DNA of 45,573 nucleotides from Deltaproteobacteria bacterium (GCA_019309485.1 JAFDGC010000017.1:1-45573), one strand, 5' to 3'; counted from the first letter of the stretch, positions 1 through 8,844 are shown. Program-made: numbers and translations. The notes: generated by a model from the sequence alone, not told the origin.

Positions 1-2
1 AG

Positions 3-179
3 GCGTATCAAAAGATAAAAAATCGTAAAGAGATCCGAGCCCTCGTATCCAATTCCGCCTGGAAAGGCTACGCGCCCCTTGCACAAAATCAGACCGCCAT
101 CCTTCAATGGAATGCCGAAGCAACCCATGACAGCCGCAGGCGCGCCGTGGCGTTTCTGCAGGAAGCGTTCGGGATGTGA
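3..179 (+). CDS. 3' end of an unidentified protein (left-truncated)
   Basis: An open frame enters from the left edge and stops at TGA 177-179, giving 58 residues that end in RRRAVAFLQEAFGM. The last 25 residues (NAEAT...RRRAVAFLQEAFG) loosely resemble the amphipathic C-terminal helix of dienelactone-hydrolase-type alpha/beta hydrolases, but no catalytic residue is inside the window, so this is only a hint. It runs in the same direction as the SRPBCC gene 130 bases downstream. No function can be assigned. Confidence 0.45.
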   Translation, partial: AYQKIKNRKEIRALVSNSAWKGYAPLAQNQTAILQWNAEATHDSRRRAVAFLQEAFGM

Positions 180-310
180 ATCTCAATGCAGTGAGAAAAG
201 GCTTCCCCGGCCTGGACCGCTTTTGGCCCAACCCGACGGAGGCCGCCGGCAACAAATGACGCGCGGCAGGTCCAGACCGCTGTACAATTAAATGGAAGTG
301 GAGAATATTG

Positions 311-880
311 ATGGAAAATACCGTATTTCAATCCCGCCGAGTGATCCGAAAATACCGCCAGACGATCAATGCCCGACCGGAAACCGTCTTTCCCCTTTTG
401 TGCCCGGTGCGGGAAGCGGAATGGCTCGACGGCTGGTGTGCTCACATGATTTATTCCCTGTCCGGAGTCATCGAAGAAGGCGCCGTATTCCGTACGTCGA
501 AAAAAGGGGAGGCAGATACGATCTGGATCGTCACCAAACACGATGCCGCCAGCAAAGAAATCCAGTTTGTCCGTTTCACCCCGGATTCCAGGACTTGTGT
601 GCTGGATATTTCCGTGATATCTAAAGGAGGCCATCAGTCCTTTGTGGATATTGCTTATACGTACACCGCCATCGCACCGAAAGGAAATGACTTTATCGAC
701 GGATTCAGCGAAGAAGCCTTCCTGGAAGATGTTCTCTTTTGGGAAAAATCCATGAATTATTTCCTTCAAACGGGGAAAAGGCTGGCAAGGCACGCCCATC
801 CAAATGCAGCCGGCGCGTATTCGCCTCGACTGGAAAAGCACCAGGGAAGACACCGATGCGGTCCGAGGAAACAAAGCTGA
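311..880 (+). CDS. SRPBCC (START/polyketide-cyclase-like) family protein
   Basis: The 189-residue protein has a layout typical of the SRPBCC lipid-binding fold: an N-terminal strand followed by INARPETVFPLLCPVREAEW, where the P-E-x-V-F-P-L-L-x-P-V-x-E-x-W pattern marks the first helices, then alternating strands and a long C-terminal helix (residues about 135-155). Proteins of this fold bind small hydrophobic ligands; the ligand here is unknown. ATG 311 is preferred over the adjacent TTG 308 because of the purine-rich stretch GGAAGTGGAG about 8 bases upstream. The last 25 bases overlap the following Fe-S protein gene, suggesting co-transcription. The C-terminal 35 residues are basic and low in predicted structure, and may be only a read-through tail. 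Confidence 0.7.
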   Translation: MENTVFQSRRVIRKYRQTINARPETVFPLLCPVREAEWLDGWCAHMIYSLSGVIEEGAVFRTSKKGEADTIWIVTKHDAASKEIQFVRFTPDSRTCVLDISVISKGGHQSFVDIAYTYTAIAPKGNDFIDGFSEEAFLEDVLFWEKSMNYFLQTGKRLARHAHPNAAGAYSPRLEKHQGRHRCGPRKQS

Positions 881-2040
881 AATCACTGGCATTGCGCCTC
901 GGCGCAGACCTGGTGGGCATCACCACACGCGACATTCTCGCCGACGGGCCGCCGTCGGCCGATCCGCGCTATCTTTTGCCTTCCGCCAACTCGGTCATCT
1001 CCTTGGCGGTCTCGCTGGACAAAGACAGCTTACAGGACTTCATCTGTAAAAAATCGTGGGAGCCCCACTGCCACGACCGAAAAGCCATCGCCAAGAGGCT
1101 TTACACGATCGGCGATGCGCTTGCCGAAACGCTTCGTGCCGACGGGTACGACGCCGTCAATGTCGATCTCAATAATAACTACCGCCCTGAAGAATCCGCC
1201 GCCGACCTGACGGAGATGACCGAGTTTCATCCGGATTTTTCCCACCGCTACGGGGCTCTTGCCGCGGGGATAGGACGTTTGGGTTGGAGCGGCAATCTGC
1301 TGACCCGGGAATACGGCGCGCGGGTCGAATTGGGTAGCGTTCTGACTTCCGCGGCCCTGACGCCCGACGCGTCCATACCGGATGAGGACCATCCATGCGA
1401 CAAGTGCAAAATGTGCAGCCGCGTTTGTCCCGTGGAGATGATCCACCCCAAGGCCTCGATGCAGGTGACCGTCGCCGGCATCACGGAAACCCTGTCCCGA
1501 AAACAGTCCAACACCCGCTGCTGGATTGGCTGCACCGGATATGAAGGGCTGGCGCCTTCGGGGACCTGGTCCAACTGGAGTCCCTACCGCCTCGGTCGCC
1601 CGCTGCCCGGTGAAAAGGAAGCGTTGGACGCCCTGTGCATCCGCCTCCAGAAGGCCGATCCCCAGATGCAGGGCCCCGATAACAGCTTCAGCAACTATCG
1701 ACAGGCGGTCTTTGATCCTGAATGGTTTTACTACACGGTATGCGGGTTCTGCCGCAGCGTCTGTGCACCCCGCCGGGAAGAACGGCTTGCCAACCGAAAG
1801 CTGATCATCAATTCGGGCACCGCCGCCTTAAAGTTGGACGGATCCCATGTGGTGGCCGAAGCCGATGCCTGCGAGATGGCGACCCCCTACGGCCTCCGCG
1901 TGGTGGTACCACGCGGAGAGCTCACCAAAAAACCGAAGAAAATCCGACGATGGCCGGGCCAATTCCCGCTGGACAGGGAGGTTATCCGATACCTTCGCCG
2001 AGAGGCGGCGTCATCAGGTGAAAATTGCATTGCCGATTAA
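856..2040 (+). CDS. QueG-like double [4Fe-4S] cluster protein
   Basis: A 394-residue protein resembling the epoxyqueuosine reductase / reductive-dehalogenase-like superfamily. CDKCKMCSRVCP (C-x2-C-x2-C-x3-CP) and CGFCRSVCAP form two ferredoxin-type cluster sites in the C-terminal half, and RYGALAAGIGRLGWSGNLLT is the conserved segment before the clusters in QueG-like proteins. It is unlikely to be QueG itself: the spacing between the two Cys motifs is much larger (about 110 residues) and an extra CWIGC sits between them. The frame is open upstream to 739, but ATG 856 has GGGAAG 8 bases upstream and matches the family N-terminus (LALRLGADLVGITT). It overlaps the SRPBCC gene by 25 bases. A cytoplasmic redox role on an unknown substrate is inferred. 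Confidence 0.75.
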   Translation: MRSEETKLKSLALRLGADLVGITTRDILADGPPSADPRYLLPSANSVISLAVSLDKDSLQDFICKKSWEPHCHDRKAIAKRLYTIGDALAETLRADGYDAVNVDLNNNYRPEESAADLTEMTEFHPDFSHRYGALAAGIGRLGWSGNLLTREYGARVELGSVLTSAALTPDASIPDEDHPCDKCKMCSRVCPVEMIHPKASMQVTVAGITETLSRKQSNTRCWIGCTGYEGLAPSGTWSNWSPYRLGRPLPGEKEALDALCIRLQKADPQMQGPDNSFSNYRQAVFDPEWFYYTVCGFCRSVCAPRREERLANRKLIINSGTAALKLDGSHVVAEADACEMATPYGLRVVVPRGELTKKPKKIRRWPGQFPLDREVIRYLRREAASSGENCIAD

Positions 2041-2078
2041 GGCCTTATGCGGGCCAATGAATCGATGAGGAGCGCGAC

Positions 2079-2261
2079 GTGGGCAACGAAAAGGATAAGA
2101 GTGCGTGGGCCGTCGGGGGAACAACGCTTATCGGAATCGGTGTCGGATTCATATTTCTCAAAACTTCCGTCCTGTACTTTATGGCGTCCATTTTGATCGG
2201 AATTGGAACCGGGCTTTTAATCGCGTGCTTCCTTTCAAGAGAGAAAAGAAGCTCTTCTTAA
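2079..2261 (+). CDS. small two-helix membrane protein
   Basis: Sixty residues from a GTG start with GAGGAG 7 bases upstream. Residues about 10-27 and 31-50 are glycine-rich hydrophobic helices (GGTTLIGIGVGFIFL and LYFMASILIGIGTGLLIACF), followed by a short basic tail (SREKRSSS), so the C-terminus is probably cytoplasmic. The composition resembles small integral membrane proteins of unknown function found throughout proteobacteria. It lies 38 bases after the Fe-S protein. No specific function is assigned. Confidence 0.6.
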   Translation: MGNEKDKSAWAVGGTTLIGIGVGFIFLKTSVLYFMASILIGIGTGLLIACFLSREKRSSS

Positions 2262-2359
2262 GGGCGCGAACGCGTCACCCCTGCAGGTTCAATCGCCTTC
2301 CACGACTGCACAGCATATGAGCGGTGCCATAAATACACCGGAAAGGCCGCGGCGATTGC

Positions 2360-2381
2360 AGCGCCTCATCATCGAGGCGCT
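2360..2381 (+). other. perfect hairpin in the amidase leader
   Basis: AGCGCCTC and GAGGCGCT pair perfectly over 8 bases around a 6-base loop, 39 bases before the amidase start. No U-run follows, so it is not a canonical terminator. It may mark mRNA processing, or nothing. Confidence 0.35.
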
Positions 2382-2420
2382 TGGAACGCCCATTCGCCGG
2401 GCACGAGAAATGGAGAAATC

Positions 2421-3926
2421 ATGACCGGTTTCCACGACTATGCCCAATATGATGGACTCGGTTTAGCTGAGTTGGTGAGAAAAAAAGAGGTCCACCCAAA
2501 AGAGTTGATCACCGCCGCGATCCATCGAATTGAAGACCTTAACCCTCAACTCAACGCCGTGATCCATAAAATGTACGACCTGGCCCGGAAAACAGCTGAA
2601 GGGAACCTGCCCGACGGTCCCTTTAAAGGCGTTCCGTTTCTTCTGAAAGATCTTCTTGCCGACTATGCCGGTGTCCCCACGCGCAGGGGCAGCCGGTTTT
2701 ATAAGGATTTCGTGCCCGACGGAGACTGCGAAATCGTCAGACGGTATAAGGCTGCCGGGGTCATCGTTCTCGGCAAGACTAACACTCCCGAATATGGGTT
2801 GCTTCCGGTGACTGAACCGGAACTCTTCGGCCCCTCCCGTAACCCCTGGGACCCGGCCCGCACGACGGGGGGCTCTAGCGGGGGTTCCGCCGCCGCCGTC
2901 GCCGCGCGTATGACGCCTTTCTCCCATGGCAACGATGGGGGCGGGTCCATCCGCATTCCGGCTTCCTGCTGCGGTGTGTTCGGCCTCAAGCCCACCCGAG
3001 GTCGGACACCCCTCGGCCCTGACCGGGGAGAGGCCTGGCAGGGCCTGGTCTGTAACCATGTCCTGACCCGGTCCGTGCGCGACAGTGCGGCAATGCTCGA
3101 TGCCACCGCCGGTCCGGACGTGGGGGCCCTTTATTTCCCTCCACCGCCTTCCCGTCTTTTCCGTGAAGAAGTGGGGACAGATCCGGGAACGCTACATATC
3201 GCCTTTACTTCAAAATCCTTTTTGCCCGGTGCTGTGCACAAGGACTGCGTCCAGGGTCTGGAAGCAACCGTCAAGCTGTGCCAGGACCTCGGCCACGAAG
3301 TGGTGGAAGCGGCTCCGGAAGTGGACGGAGAAGCATTTGCCAGAGCGTTTTTGACGATGGTATGCGTCGAAACCCGAGCCGACATTGAAGAATCCGAAAC
3401 CCTTTTCGGCCGTAAGGCCACGTTTAAGGACTTTGAGCCCGGAACCTGGGCCAGCGCTTTGATCGGCAAACAAATCCGGGCCCCGGAGTTTTCCAGAGCC
3501 AACCGGTTGCTCCAAAGCAGCGGCCGCCTGTTCGGGCAGTTCTTCGAAGACTACGATGTGTTGATGACCCCCACCCTGGCCGGTCCGCCCGTGGAGATCG
3601 GTGCACTGCAGCCCCGGGGTCTTGAGGCCTTTTCCATGAAACTGCTGGGAAGTCTTCACGCCGGCGGCCTGCTCAAGAGGTTCGGAGGCATCGATGCGAT
3701 TGTCGATAAAATCCTTGGTTTCATCCCTTACACCCCCCTGTTCAACGCCACCGGCCAGCCGGCCATGTCGATTCCGCTGCATTGGAACGATGCGGGACTG
3801 CCCATCGGCATCCATTTTGTCGGCCGTTACGGCGACGAGGCCACTTTATTCCGTCTGGCCGGTCAGCTCGAACAGGCAAAGCCCTGGGCGGGCCACATCC
3901 CCCCCATCTGCAGGGAAGTGAAATGA
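2421..3926 (+). CDS. amidase-signature family hydrolase
   Basis: A 501-residue amidase-signature enzyme that hydrolyses amide bonds through a Ser-cis-Ser-Lys triad. The triad is visible: Lys76 in GVPFLLKDL, the cis-Ser at 152 in the GGSSGGS motif, and the nucleophile Ser176 in [13 protein letters not shown]. The N-terminus ([20 protein letters not shown]) resembles the 6-aminohexanoate-cyclic-dimer hydrolase / NylA-like branch rather than GatA, and no gatB or gatC is nearby, so tRNA transamidation is unlikely. Start ATG 2421 follows AATGGAGAAATC, with GGAG 6 bases upstream. The substrate is unknown; no signal peptide is seen, so it is probably cytoplasmic. Confidence 0.9.
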   Translation: MTGFHDYAQYDGLGLAELVRKKEVHPKELITAAIHRIEDLNPQLNAVIHKMYDLARKTAEGNLPDGPFKGVPFLLKDLLADYAGVPTRRGSRFYKDFVPDGDCEIVRRYKAAGVIVLGKTNTPEYGLLPVTEPELFGPSRNPWDPARTTGGSSGGSAAAVAARMTPFSHGNDGGGSIRIPASCCGVFGLKPTRGRTPLGPDRGEAWQGLVCNHVLTRSVRDSAAMLDATAGPDVGALYFPPPPSRLFREEVGTDPGTLHIAFTSKSFLPGAVHKDCVQGLEATVKLCQDLGHEVVEAAPEVDGEAFARAFLTMVCVETRADIEESETLFGRKATFKDFEPGTWASALIGKQIRAPEFSRANRLLQSSGRLFGQFFEDYDVLMTPTLAGPPVEIGALQPRGLEAFSMKLLGSLHAGGLLKRFGGIDAIVDKILGFIPYTPLFNATGQPAMSIPLHWNDAGLPIGIHFVGRYGDEATLFRLAGQLEQAKPWAGHIPPICREVK

Positions 3927-3989
3927 CGGCAACCATCCACCCCTGCTGAAAGACACTGTTTTATTATTGGATCGGTGGGAGGAAAAAAG

Positions 3990-4595
3990 ATGACGGTCCA
4001 AAAAGGGTACAAAAAAAGATACAAAACAGGCGACACTCCCTGGGACATCGGAAAGCCGGACTTCAATCTCGTCGAGGGGGTCACCAAACACCCGATCCTA
4101 GCCTGCAGCGCTCTGGACATCGGATGTGGCACCGGCGACAATTCCATATGGCTTGCCCAAAACGGCTTTCAGGTGATCGGCACCGATACTTCGGAAATTG
4201 CGATACAGAAGGCAAAAGAAAAAGCGAGCCGAGCCGGCGTGAAATGCGATTTCAGGATCGTTGATTTTCTTGAGAATCCCGTCAAAGGGGCGCCTTTCGG
4301 TTTCGTTTTCGACAGGGGCTGTTTTCACTCATTCGCTTCTGAAAAGGATCGGAGACGGTTTGCCCAAAATGTCGCTGCCCATTTGGAAGAAGACGGCCTG
4401 TGGCTCACCCTCGCCGGGAACGCAGATGAAGACCGCCGGGGTCCCGGGCCGCCTCAGCGTACCGCGGGGGAGATCATTTCGGCGGTGGAGCCTTATTTCA
4501 TGATCCTTTCCCTGATATCCACCCATTTCGGCTCCAATCATCCCAATCCGCCCCGAGCCTGGCGATGCCTGATGCAGAAACGTTATGCCGCCTGA
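3990..4595 (+). CDS. class I SAM-dependent methyltransferase (TPMT/TehB-like)
   Basis: This 201-residue protein has the SAM-binding motif I ALDIGCGTGDNSIWLA (about residues 38-53), an acidic residue ending strand 2 (VIGTDTSEIAI), and FDRGCFHSF after strand 4, as in thiopurine-methyltransferase/TehB-like enzymes. The N-terminus (GDTPWDIGKPDF) is typical of that group, which modifies small thiols, metalloids or xenobiotics; the real acceptor is unknown. ATG 3990 is chosen over GTG 3975 because GGGAGG lies just upstream of it. It is 63 bases from the amidase and 63 from the racemase-like gene. Confidence 0.8.
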   Translation: MTVQKGYKKRYKTGDTPWDIGKPDFNLVEGVTKHPILACSALDIGCGTGDNSIWLAQNGFQVIGTDTSEIAIQKAKEKASRAGVKCDFRIVDFLENPVKGAPFGFVFDRGCFHSFASEKDRRRFAQNVAAHLEEDGLWLTLAGNADEDRRGPGPPQRTAGEIISAVEPYFMILSLISTHFGSNHPNPPRAWRCLMQKRYAA

Positions 4596-4658
4596 TCGTT
4601 TTTGGGGTATTTTCTTAAGGGTTTTTATCCATCAAGCAGAATCTCGGAGGTCAATCAG

Positions 4659-5360
4659 ATGGCAAAACATATCGGAATCGTGGCCTGCAGCGCCGAAGGC
4701 GCGGCCCTGTGTTACCGCACCCTTTGCGCCGAAGCCCCCGCTGTCATGGGCGAACACATGCACCCGGAAGTCTCCATGCACACCCACCCCCTGGCCGAAT
4801 ACATGATCCATATCCGTGCCGGAGATTGGGCGCAGGTAGCCGAATTGATGCTGTCTTCGGCGAAAAAGCTTGCGTCCATCGGCGCAGCATTCGCCGTGTG
4901 CCCGGACAACACGATCCACCAGGCCTTTGACCGGGTGGCGGCCGGGTCCCCCATCCCGTGGCTGCACATCGCCGAATCCGTGGCCAGGAAAGCAAAGGAA
5001 AGCGGGTACCAAATCCTGGGGATCACGGGCACCAAATACCTGATGACCGGCCCGGTCTATCCCGATACGCTGGCCAGGTTCGGCATGGGATGGCGGATTC
5101 CGGAAGCCGCCGACCGCGAGCGCATCGACACCGTCATCTTCAAGGAACTCGTCAACGGCATCATCACGGAGGACTCGCGGCAGTACTTCAACGGCGTCGT
5201 CGAAAAAATGAAGGAAGCCGGATGCGATGCGGTGATCCTGGGGTGCACCGAGATCCCGTTGCTGGTGGATCCCGGCGACTGCCCCCTGCCGATCCTGGAC
5301 TCGACGCGGCTTTTGGCCCGGGCGGCCTTGAAAGAGGCGCTCGGGGAGGGATTTTCATGA
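4659..5360 (+). CDS. aspartate/glutamate racemase family protein
   Basis: A 233-residue protein of the Asp/Glu/hydantoin racemase superfamily, two alpha/beta domains each giving one catalytic Cys. The first sits in AVCPDNTIHQAF, where the family has C-N-T and here C-P-D-N-T, and the second in VILGCTEIPLLV, a close match to the family motif. It opens with KHIGIVACSAEG, the usual first strand and loop. ATG 4659 has CGGAGG 8 bases upstream; the frame is open further upstream but without family resemblance. It is translationally coupled to the next gene (ATGA overlap). Whether it racemises Asp, Glu or another substrate cannot be told. Confidence 0.85.
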   Translation: MAKHIGIVACSAEGAALCYRTLCAEAPAVMGEHMHPEVSMHTHPLAEYMIHIRAGDWAQVAELMLSSAKKLASIGAAFAVCPDNTIHQAFDRVAAGSPIPWLHIAESVARKAKESGYQILGITGTKYLMTGPVYPDTLARFGMGWRIPEAADRERIDTVIFKELVNGIITEDSRQYFNGVVEKMKEAGCDAVILGCTEIPLLVDPGDCPLPILDSTRLLARAALKEALGEGFS

Positions 5361-6040
5361 TCGGCACATGGGTGAATACGGGGACCGTCATTGCCGGGGG
5401 GCTCATCGGGGTGGCCATCAGCAAGCGTCTGCCCGAACGCTTCAAAACCATCGTCATGCACGGACTGGGGCTTTCCACCCTCTTGATCGGATTCCAGATG
5501 GCCCTTTCCGGAAAGCGGCTCCTCCTCACGGTGGGGTGCCTCCTGGCAGGCGCCGTGGTGGGGGAAGCCGTGAACATCGAGGGCGCCGTGGAGCGGCTGG
5601 GGGAATGGTTCAAAAGACGCGCCCGCTCCAACTCCTCCACGTTCGTGGAAGGCTTCGTCACCGCATCCGTGCTCTATTGTACGGGGGCCATGGTAATCGT
5701 GGGGTCCATCCAGGACGGAACCCTGGGCGATCCCTCCACGCTTCTGGTGAAATCACTTCTGGACGGCATGGCATCCATCGCCCTGGCCTCCACCTTCGGC
5801 ATCGGGGTGGCCTTTTCCGGGCTCTCGGTTTTGGCGGTCCAGGGGTCCATCACCCTGCTGGCGTCAAAATTGACCTTCCTTCAGGTCCCCGGCGTCCTGG
5901 AGGCCGTCACCTCCACGGGCGGTCTTCTCATCGTGGCCATCGCCTTCAATTTATTGACCCAGGCGCGCATCCGCGTCGGGAACATGGTCCCGGCCCTGGT
6001 CTTTGCCGCATTGTTCGCCTATTACTGGAATCCAAGCTGA
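5357..6040 (+). CDS. DUF554 family membrane protein
   Basis: A 227-residue hydrophobic protein with about six or seven membrane segments. It opens with MIGTWVNTGTVIAGGLIG, the hallmark N-terminus of the DUF554 (YqgA-like) family, and has the conserved FVTASVLYCTGAMVIVGSIQDG segment at about residues 94-115. The function of the family is not established; transport has been suggested. The start overlaps the racemase stop as ATGA. The same frame is open far upstream through the racemase gene (from 4958), but that part is arginine/histidine-rich antiframe sequence and is discarded. Confidence 0.88.
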   Translation: MIGTWVNTGTVIAGGLIGVAISKRLPERFKTIVMHGLGLSTLLIGFQMALSGKRLLLTVGCLLAGAVVGEAVNIEGAVERLGEWFKRRARSNSSTFVEGFVTASVLYCTGAMVIVGSIQDGTLGDPSTLLVKSLLDGMASIALASTFGIGVAFSGLSVLAVQGSITLLASKLTFLQVPGVLEAVTSTGGLLIVAIAFNLLTQARIRVGNMVPALVFAALFAYYWNPS

Positions 6041-6145
6041 GCGTTTCAATGAAAACGTAAAAGCCAAATTATGATACGACAAAGCAAAAAGATCCAGATG
6101 CAAGGCTCACAAATTCTTCAGGATGAGGTGTGCTTATATGTACAC

Positions 6146-6175
6146 CGCAACGCCGAAGAATGCAGCGCAACGCCG
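6146..6175. repeat. short tandem CGCAACGCCG repeat
   Basis: The 10-mer CGCAACGCCG occurs twice with a 20-base period in the gap between the convergent DUF554 and lipoprotein genes. It is followed by GGACTTTTTGC, reminiscent of dispersed intergenic repeats in related genomes, but no second copy of the whole unit is seen here. Confidence 0.35.
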
Positions 6176-6198
6176 CAGATGGACTTTTTGCAAAGCCA

Positions 6199-6669
6199 TC
6201 AGTTCTTGATCTTCCAGGATCCGTCAGGCTGGCGACACGCGGTGCCGTAAGCCTGTTCCTCTTTCCCGCCGATGATGACGGTCTGCTGGTATTCCCGGCA
6301 ATACTCCTCTTCCTTGGTGATGATGACACGTCCGGAGTGTCCGGTTTCCGGGTTGTACCACTGGTGGCCTTCCCCCACCCGGGACGTCTCGATGGATTCC
6401 CTGACGATGGAAGAGTGAACCCGCTGTTCTTCGGCGTTCAGCTGATCCCACATGCGGCCTAGCTGGTTTCCCACCAGACCGCCCACCACCATGCCGATAC
6501 CGGCGCCCAGAGCCCGGGCCGAGCTGTCTCCGCCCACCTGGTGCCCGAGGATCGCCCCGGCCAAAATCCCCGTGAGCGTTCCCACGGTTTCTCCGCCCCG
6601 ATTCCCCGGCGCGCACGAAATCACCGAAACCACCATCAAGATTACACACAACAGGGATACTCTTTTCAT
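6199..6669 (-). CDS. glycine-zipper outer-membrane lipoprotein (17 kDa antigen-like)
   Basis: A 156-residue protein with a type II signal peptide (MKRVSLLCVILMVVSVISC; lipobox VISC, acylated Cys about 19). A glycine-zipper segment of the 2TM type follows at about residues 27-72 (GTLTGILAGAILGHQVGG, then ALGAGIGMVVGGLVGNQLG), as in Rickettsia 17 kDa antigen/SlyB-like proteins. The C-terminal domain (about 95-156) is polar, with two Cys (EEYCREYQ, GTACRQPDGSW) resembling the surface-antigen domain. It is probably anchored in the outer membrane with a structural or envelope-stress role. A plausible promoter and GAAAGG ribosome site lie just upstream. Confidence 0.85.
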   Translation of the reverse strand: MKRVSLLCVILMVVSVISCAPGNRGGETVGTLTGILAGAILGHQVGGDSSARALGAGIGMVVGGLVGNQLGRMWDQLNAEEQRVHSSIVRESIETSRVGEGHQWYNPETGHSGRVIITKEEEYCREYQQTVIIGGKEEQAYGTACRQPDGSWKIKN

Positions 6670-6710
6670 GGGTCTAAATCCTTTCCGTTTTGTCTTGAAA
6701 AACTCCCTTT

Positions 6711-6739
6711 ACTTTATCCATCCCAAAGGCGAATGGCAA
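6711..6739 (-). promoter_or_regulatory. putative sigma70 promoter of the lipoprotein gene
   Basis: Read on the minus strand: TTGCCA (6739-6734), a 17-base spacer, then TAAAGT (6716-6711), 42 bases before the lipoprotein ATG. The -35 is close to consensus and the -10 is weak. Confidence 0.4.
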
Positions 6740-6762
6740 CTCTTGCCTTTTCCTCAAAACCA

Positions 6763-8103
6763 TCATCTGTCGTTTCGTGGGGGAATATACGGGTTGAAAT
6801 ATCCGATGCGGACCCTTGGAAAGCGCTTCCGGACTTCATCAAGCAAGGACGCAACCCCCATGGGCGTTCCCAGAGGGGCGACACGCTTCATGGCCTTTAG
6901 GTAGGCCAGCGGGTCCATATTGAGATTCCGCCACTGGATCATGTGGACGGGATAGGTTTTTAGAAAACGGAACAAGGCCCGGGCTTCTTCGGGGGTGTCG
7001 GTAAATCCGGGAAGGTTCAAGTAATTGATGGAAATGAATTTTTTCATCTCGATCCCGGTTTCCACCGTTTGCATCACATCCGAAAAGGTATATCCTTTCG
7101 GCCGGAAATACGCGTGGTAACAGTCCTTCCGAACGCTGTTCATGCTGATCCGGATGGAATCGAGACCGGCGGCAAAAAGGCGTTTAACCACGGCCGGGAG
7201 GCTTCCGTTGGTGTTGAGATTGAGGGTTCCGCCGCCGGTCTCGGTCCTGATTTTTCGGATGGCCGGCTCGATGACCCGGGCCGCGGTGAGGGGTTCCCCT
7301 TCGCACCCCTGGCCGAAGCTGACCACGGCCTTTTTCACCCGGCGAATATGATGAAGGGCCACCTCGGCAATCTCCCGGGGAGAGGGCGTGAAGGCGATCC
7401 GTTCCTGACTGCAGGGAATATCGCTTTTCTTCTGAAGGGAAATGCATCCCAAACACCGGGCGTTGCATCTTGTGGCGGTGGGAAGCGGGGCTTCGTAACG
7501 ACCCAGGAAAAAATTTTTCCCGGCAGGGCATCCATATACCAAGGCGCAATGTTCCAGGTGCCGCACCAGGCGGTTTTTCGTCAAGCGTTTCCGAAGGGCT
7601 TCAATCCCCCGGGCAACGGCCTCGGGGTTCATCCGGCGCAGATCCTGGCGGGGTTCGGTATCCACGCAAAGGGCCGCGGAACGAAATCCACGCCGGTGCC
7701 ACCCCGCCGCCCCGTAGGAAAATAAGGGCAGCGGCTTTGCCCCGGATCTTTGCCGGTAGGCGCACAGGGCGGTGATCATATGCCCCGGCGAATTGAAAAG
7801 GGCCACGGGATAGATGGGCTCCCCCGGGGCATGGGGGTTTTCCTTCAATATCCGGATGCGGCCCGAACCCGGATCGAACACCACTGGGTATCGATCGGGA
7901 AGGTACATGAATTCGGTGCCGTGGGGGACAGGAATGGAATTTTCAACCGTTAACGGCAGGAATATGGACCCGGACATGCCCACCGCCCGGTATCCGTCAA
8001 GCTCGAAGATGCGGCCGCCGGCATCCGCCGCCACGGCGTTTAAAAATAAAAAAGCTGATGCCATGAGAAAAGCAACGGGATAAAAAGCCGGGCGCCGGAC
8101 CAT
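6763..8103 (-). CDS. radical SAM protein
   Basis: Up to 446 residues. The cluster motif CNARCLGCISLQ (C-x3-C-x2-C) lies near residue 215, followed by a radical SAM barrel: GCEGEPLTAARV matches the conserved G-E/P region after strand 2, and LNTNGSLPAVVKRLFAAGLDSIRISMNS is strand 4. The 200-residue N-terminal part with LPDRYPVVFDPGSG is typical of an uncharacterised delta-proteobacterial radical SAM family. The start is uncertain: the longest frame has a hydrophobic N-terminus (AFLMASAFLFLNAVAADA), unexpected for a cytoplasmic radical SAM enzyme, so translation may begin at an internal Met (for example about residue 14). It lies 40 bases after the molybdoenzyme pseudogene. The substrate is unknown. 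Confidence 0.8.
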   Translation of the reverse strand: MVRRPAFYPVAFLMASAFLFLNAVAADAGGRIFELDGYRAVGMSGSIFLPLTVENSIPVPHGTEFMYLPDRYPVVFDPGSGRIRILKENPHAPGEPIYPVALFNSPGHMITALCAYRQRSGAKPLPLFSYGAAGWHRRGFRSAALCVDTEPRQDLRRMNPEAVARGIEALRKRLTKNRLVRHLEHCALVYGCPAGKNFFLGRYEAPLPTATRCNARCLGCISLQKKSDIPCSQERIAFTPSPREIAEVALHHIRRVKKAVVSFGQGCEGEPLTAARVIEPAIRKIRTETGGGTLNLNTNGSLPAVVKRLFAAGLDSIRISMNSVRKDCYHAYFRPKGYTFSDVMQTVETGIEMKKFISINYLNLPGFTDTPEEARALFRFLKTYPVHMIQWRNLNMDPLAYLKAMKRVAPLGTPMGVASLLDEVRKRFPRVRIGYFNPYIPPRNDR

Positions 8104-8143
8104 GGAAATTCGACACCGCCCGCCACCCGGAGAAGGACTGTCA

Positions 8144-8795
8144 TCATATTTCCTGGATCTCGATGCGGTCCACGTACTTGACCCAGTCGTATCCGTAGTA
8201 TCCTTCGGCCACCGCCCTCAAGGGGGAACCGTGTTTTTGGGGCAACGCCTTTCCGTTGACATGGTAGGCCAGAAAAACCCGATCGGAACGGATGTCTTCC
8301 ATGGGGAACCGCTGGGTTTTGGCATACGATCCCTTGGGTCCGGAAAGGATCGCGGCGGCGGCCTTTTCCTTGAACCCGGCCGCATTGATCAAGGTCCGGA
8401 TGGAGATCCCTTTCCATAACCCGATGTTGGCAAAGACCCCCGGGCAGATCATGAGGACTTTTCTTTCAAAAGCGGGCATTTCAAGTATCCGGGAAAAAGT
8501 CCACGGCCGTTCCGCCGGCACCGGAAAGGGTAAGCTTCCAGGATGCCGGGGCGACCGCATGATCGGATAAGCCCATCACCCCGAAGTCCTTCAGCGGCGT
8601 AATTTCCACATGGGCGGCATCCAGATTCGCAGGGTTCCGGTTGACAAGACTTTCCCGGGTCGTCTCCCTGGGCAAAACAATCTTTTTGACGGCGGCAAAA
8701 ACCTTCCCGAAAGCCACCGGGATCAGGGAGCCCATCAGAAAAATGGTAAGCACACCTGTATCAACGCATCTGAGGAATCGTCTTCGATCGCTCAT
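8144..8795 (-). pseudogene. sulfite-oxidase-family molybdopterin protein, frameshifted
   Basis: Two frames together make one protein. The first (8795 to about 8500) starts MSDRRRFLRC, Tat-like with an RR and a hydrophobic stretch, and runs to WKLTLSGAGGTAVDF. The second carries SRILEMPAFERKVLMICPGVFANIGLWKGI, the molybdenum-cofactor segment of the sulfite oxidase/YedY family with the expected Cys ligand, and ends KYVDRIEIQEI at 8144. The switch falls in a run of five A on the plus strand (8496-8500). Removing one base joins the halves as AVDFSRILEMP, the family-like sequence; as given, the first frame stops four codons later. This could be a real loss-of-function, a sequencing indel or slippage. 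An intact product would be a periplasmic, Tat-exported molybdoenzyme of about 216 residues. Confidence 0.75.
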
Positions 8796-8844
8796 GGGAT
8801 ATGACCTGTAGGGTGGTATTTTAAACGGCGTTCATGCAACGGCG

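Noticed and set aside
4958-5356. Upstream extension of the DUF554 frame through the racemase gene
   Set aside because: It is off-frame racemase sequence; the DUF554 family starts at ATG 5357.
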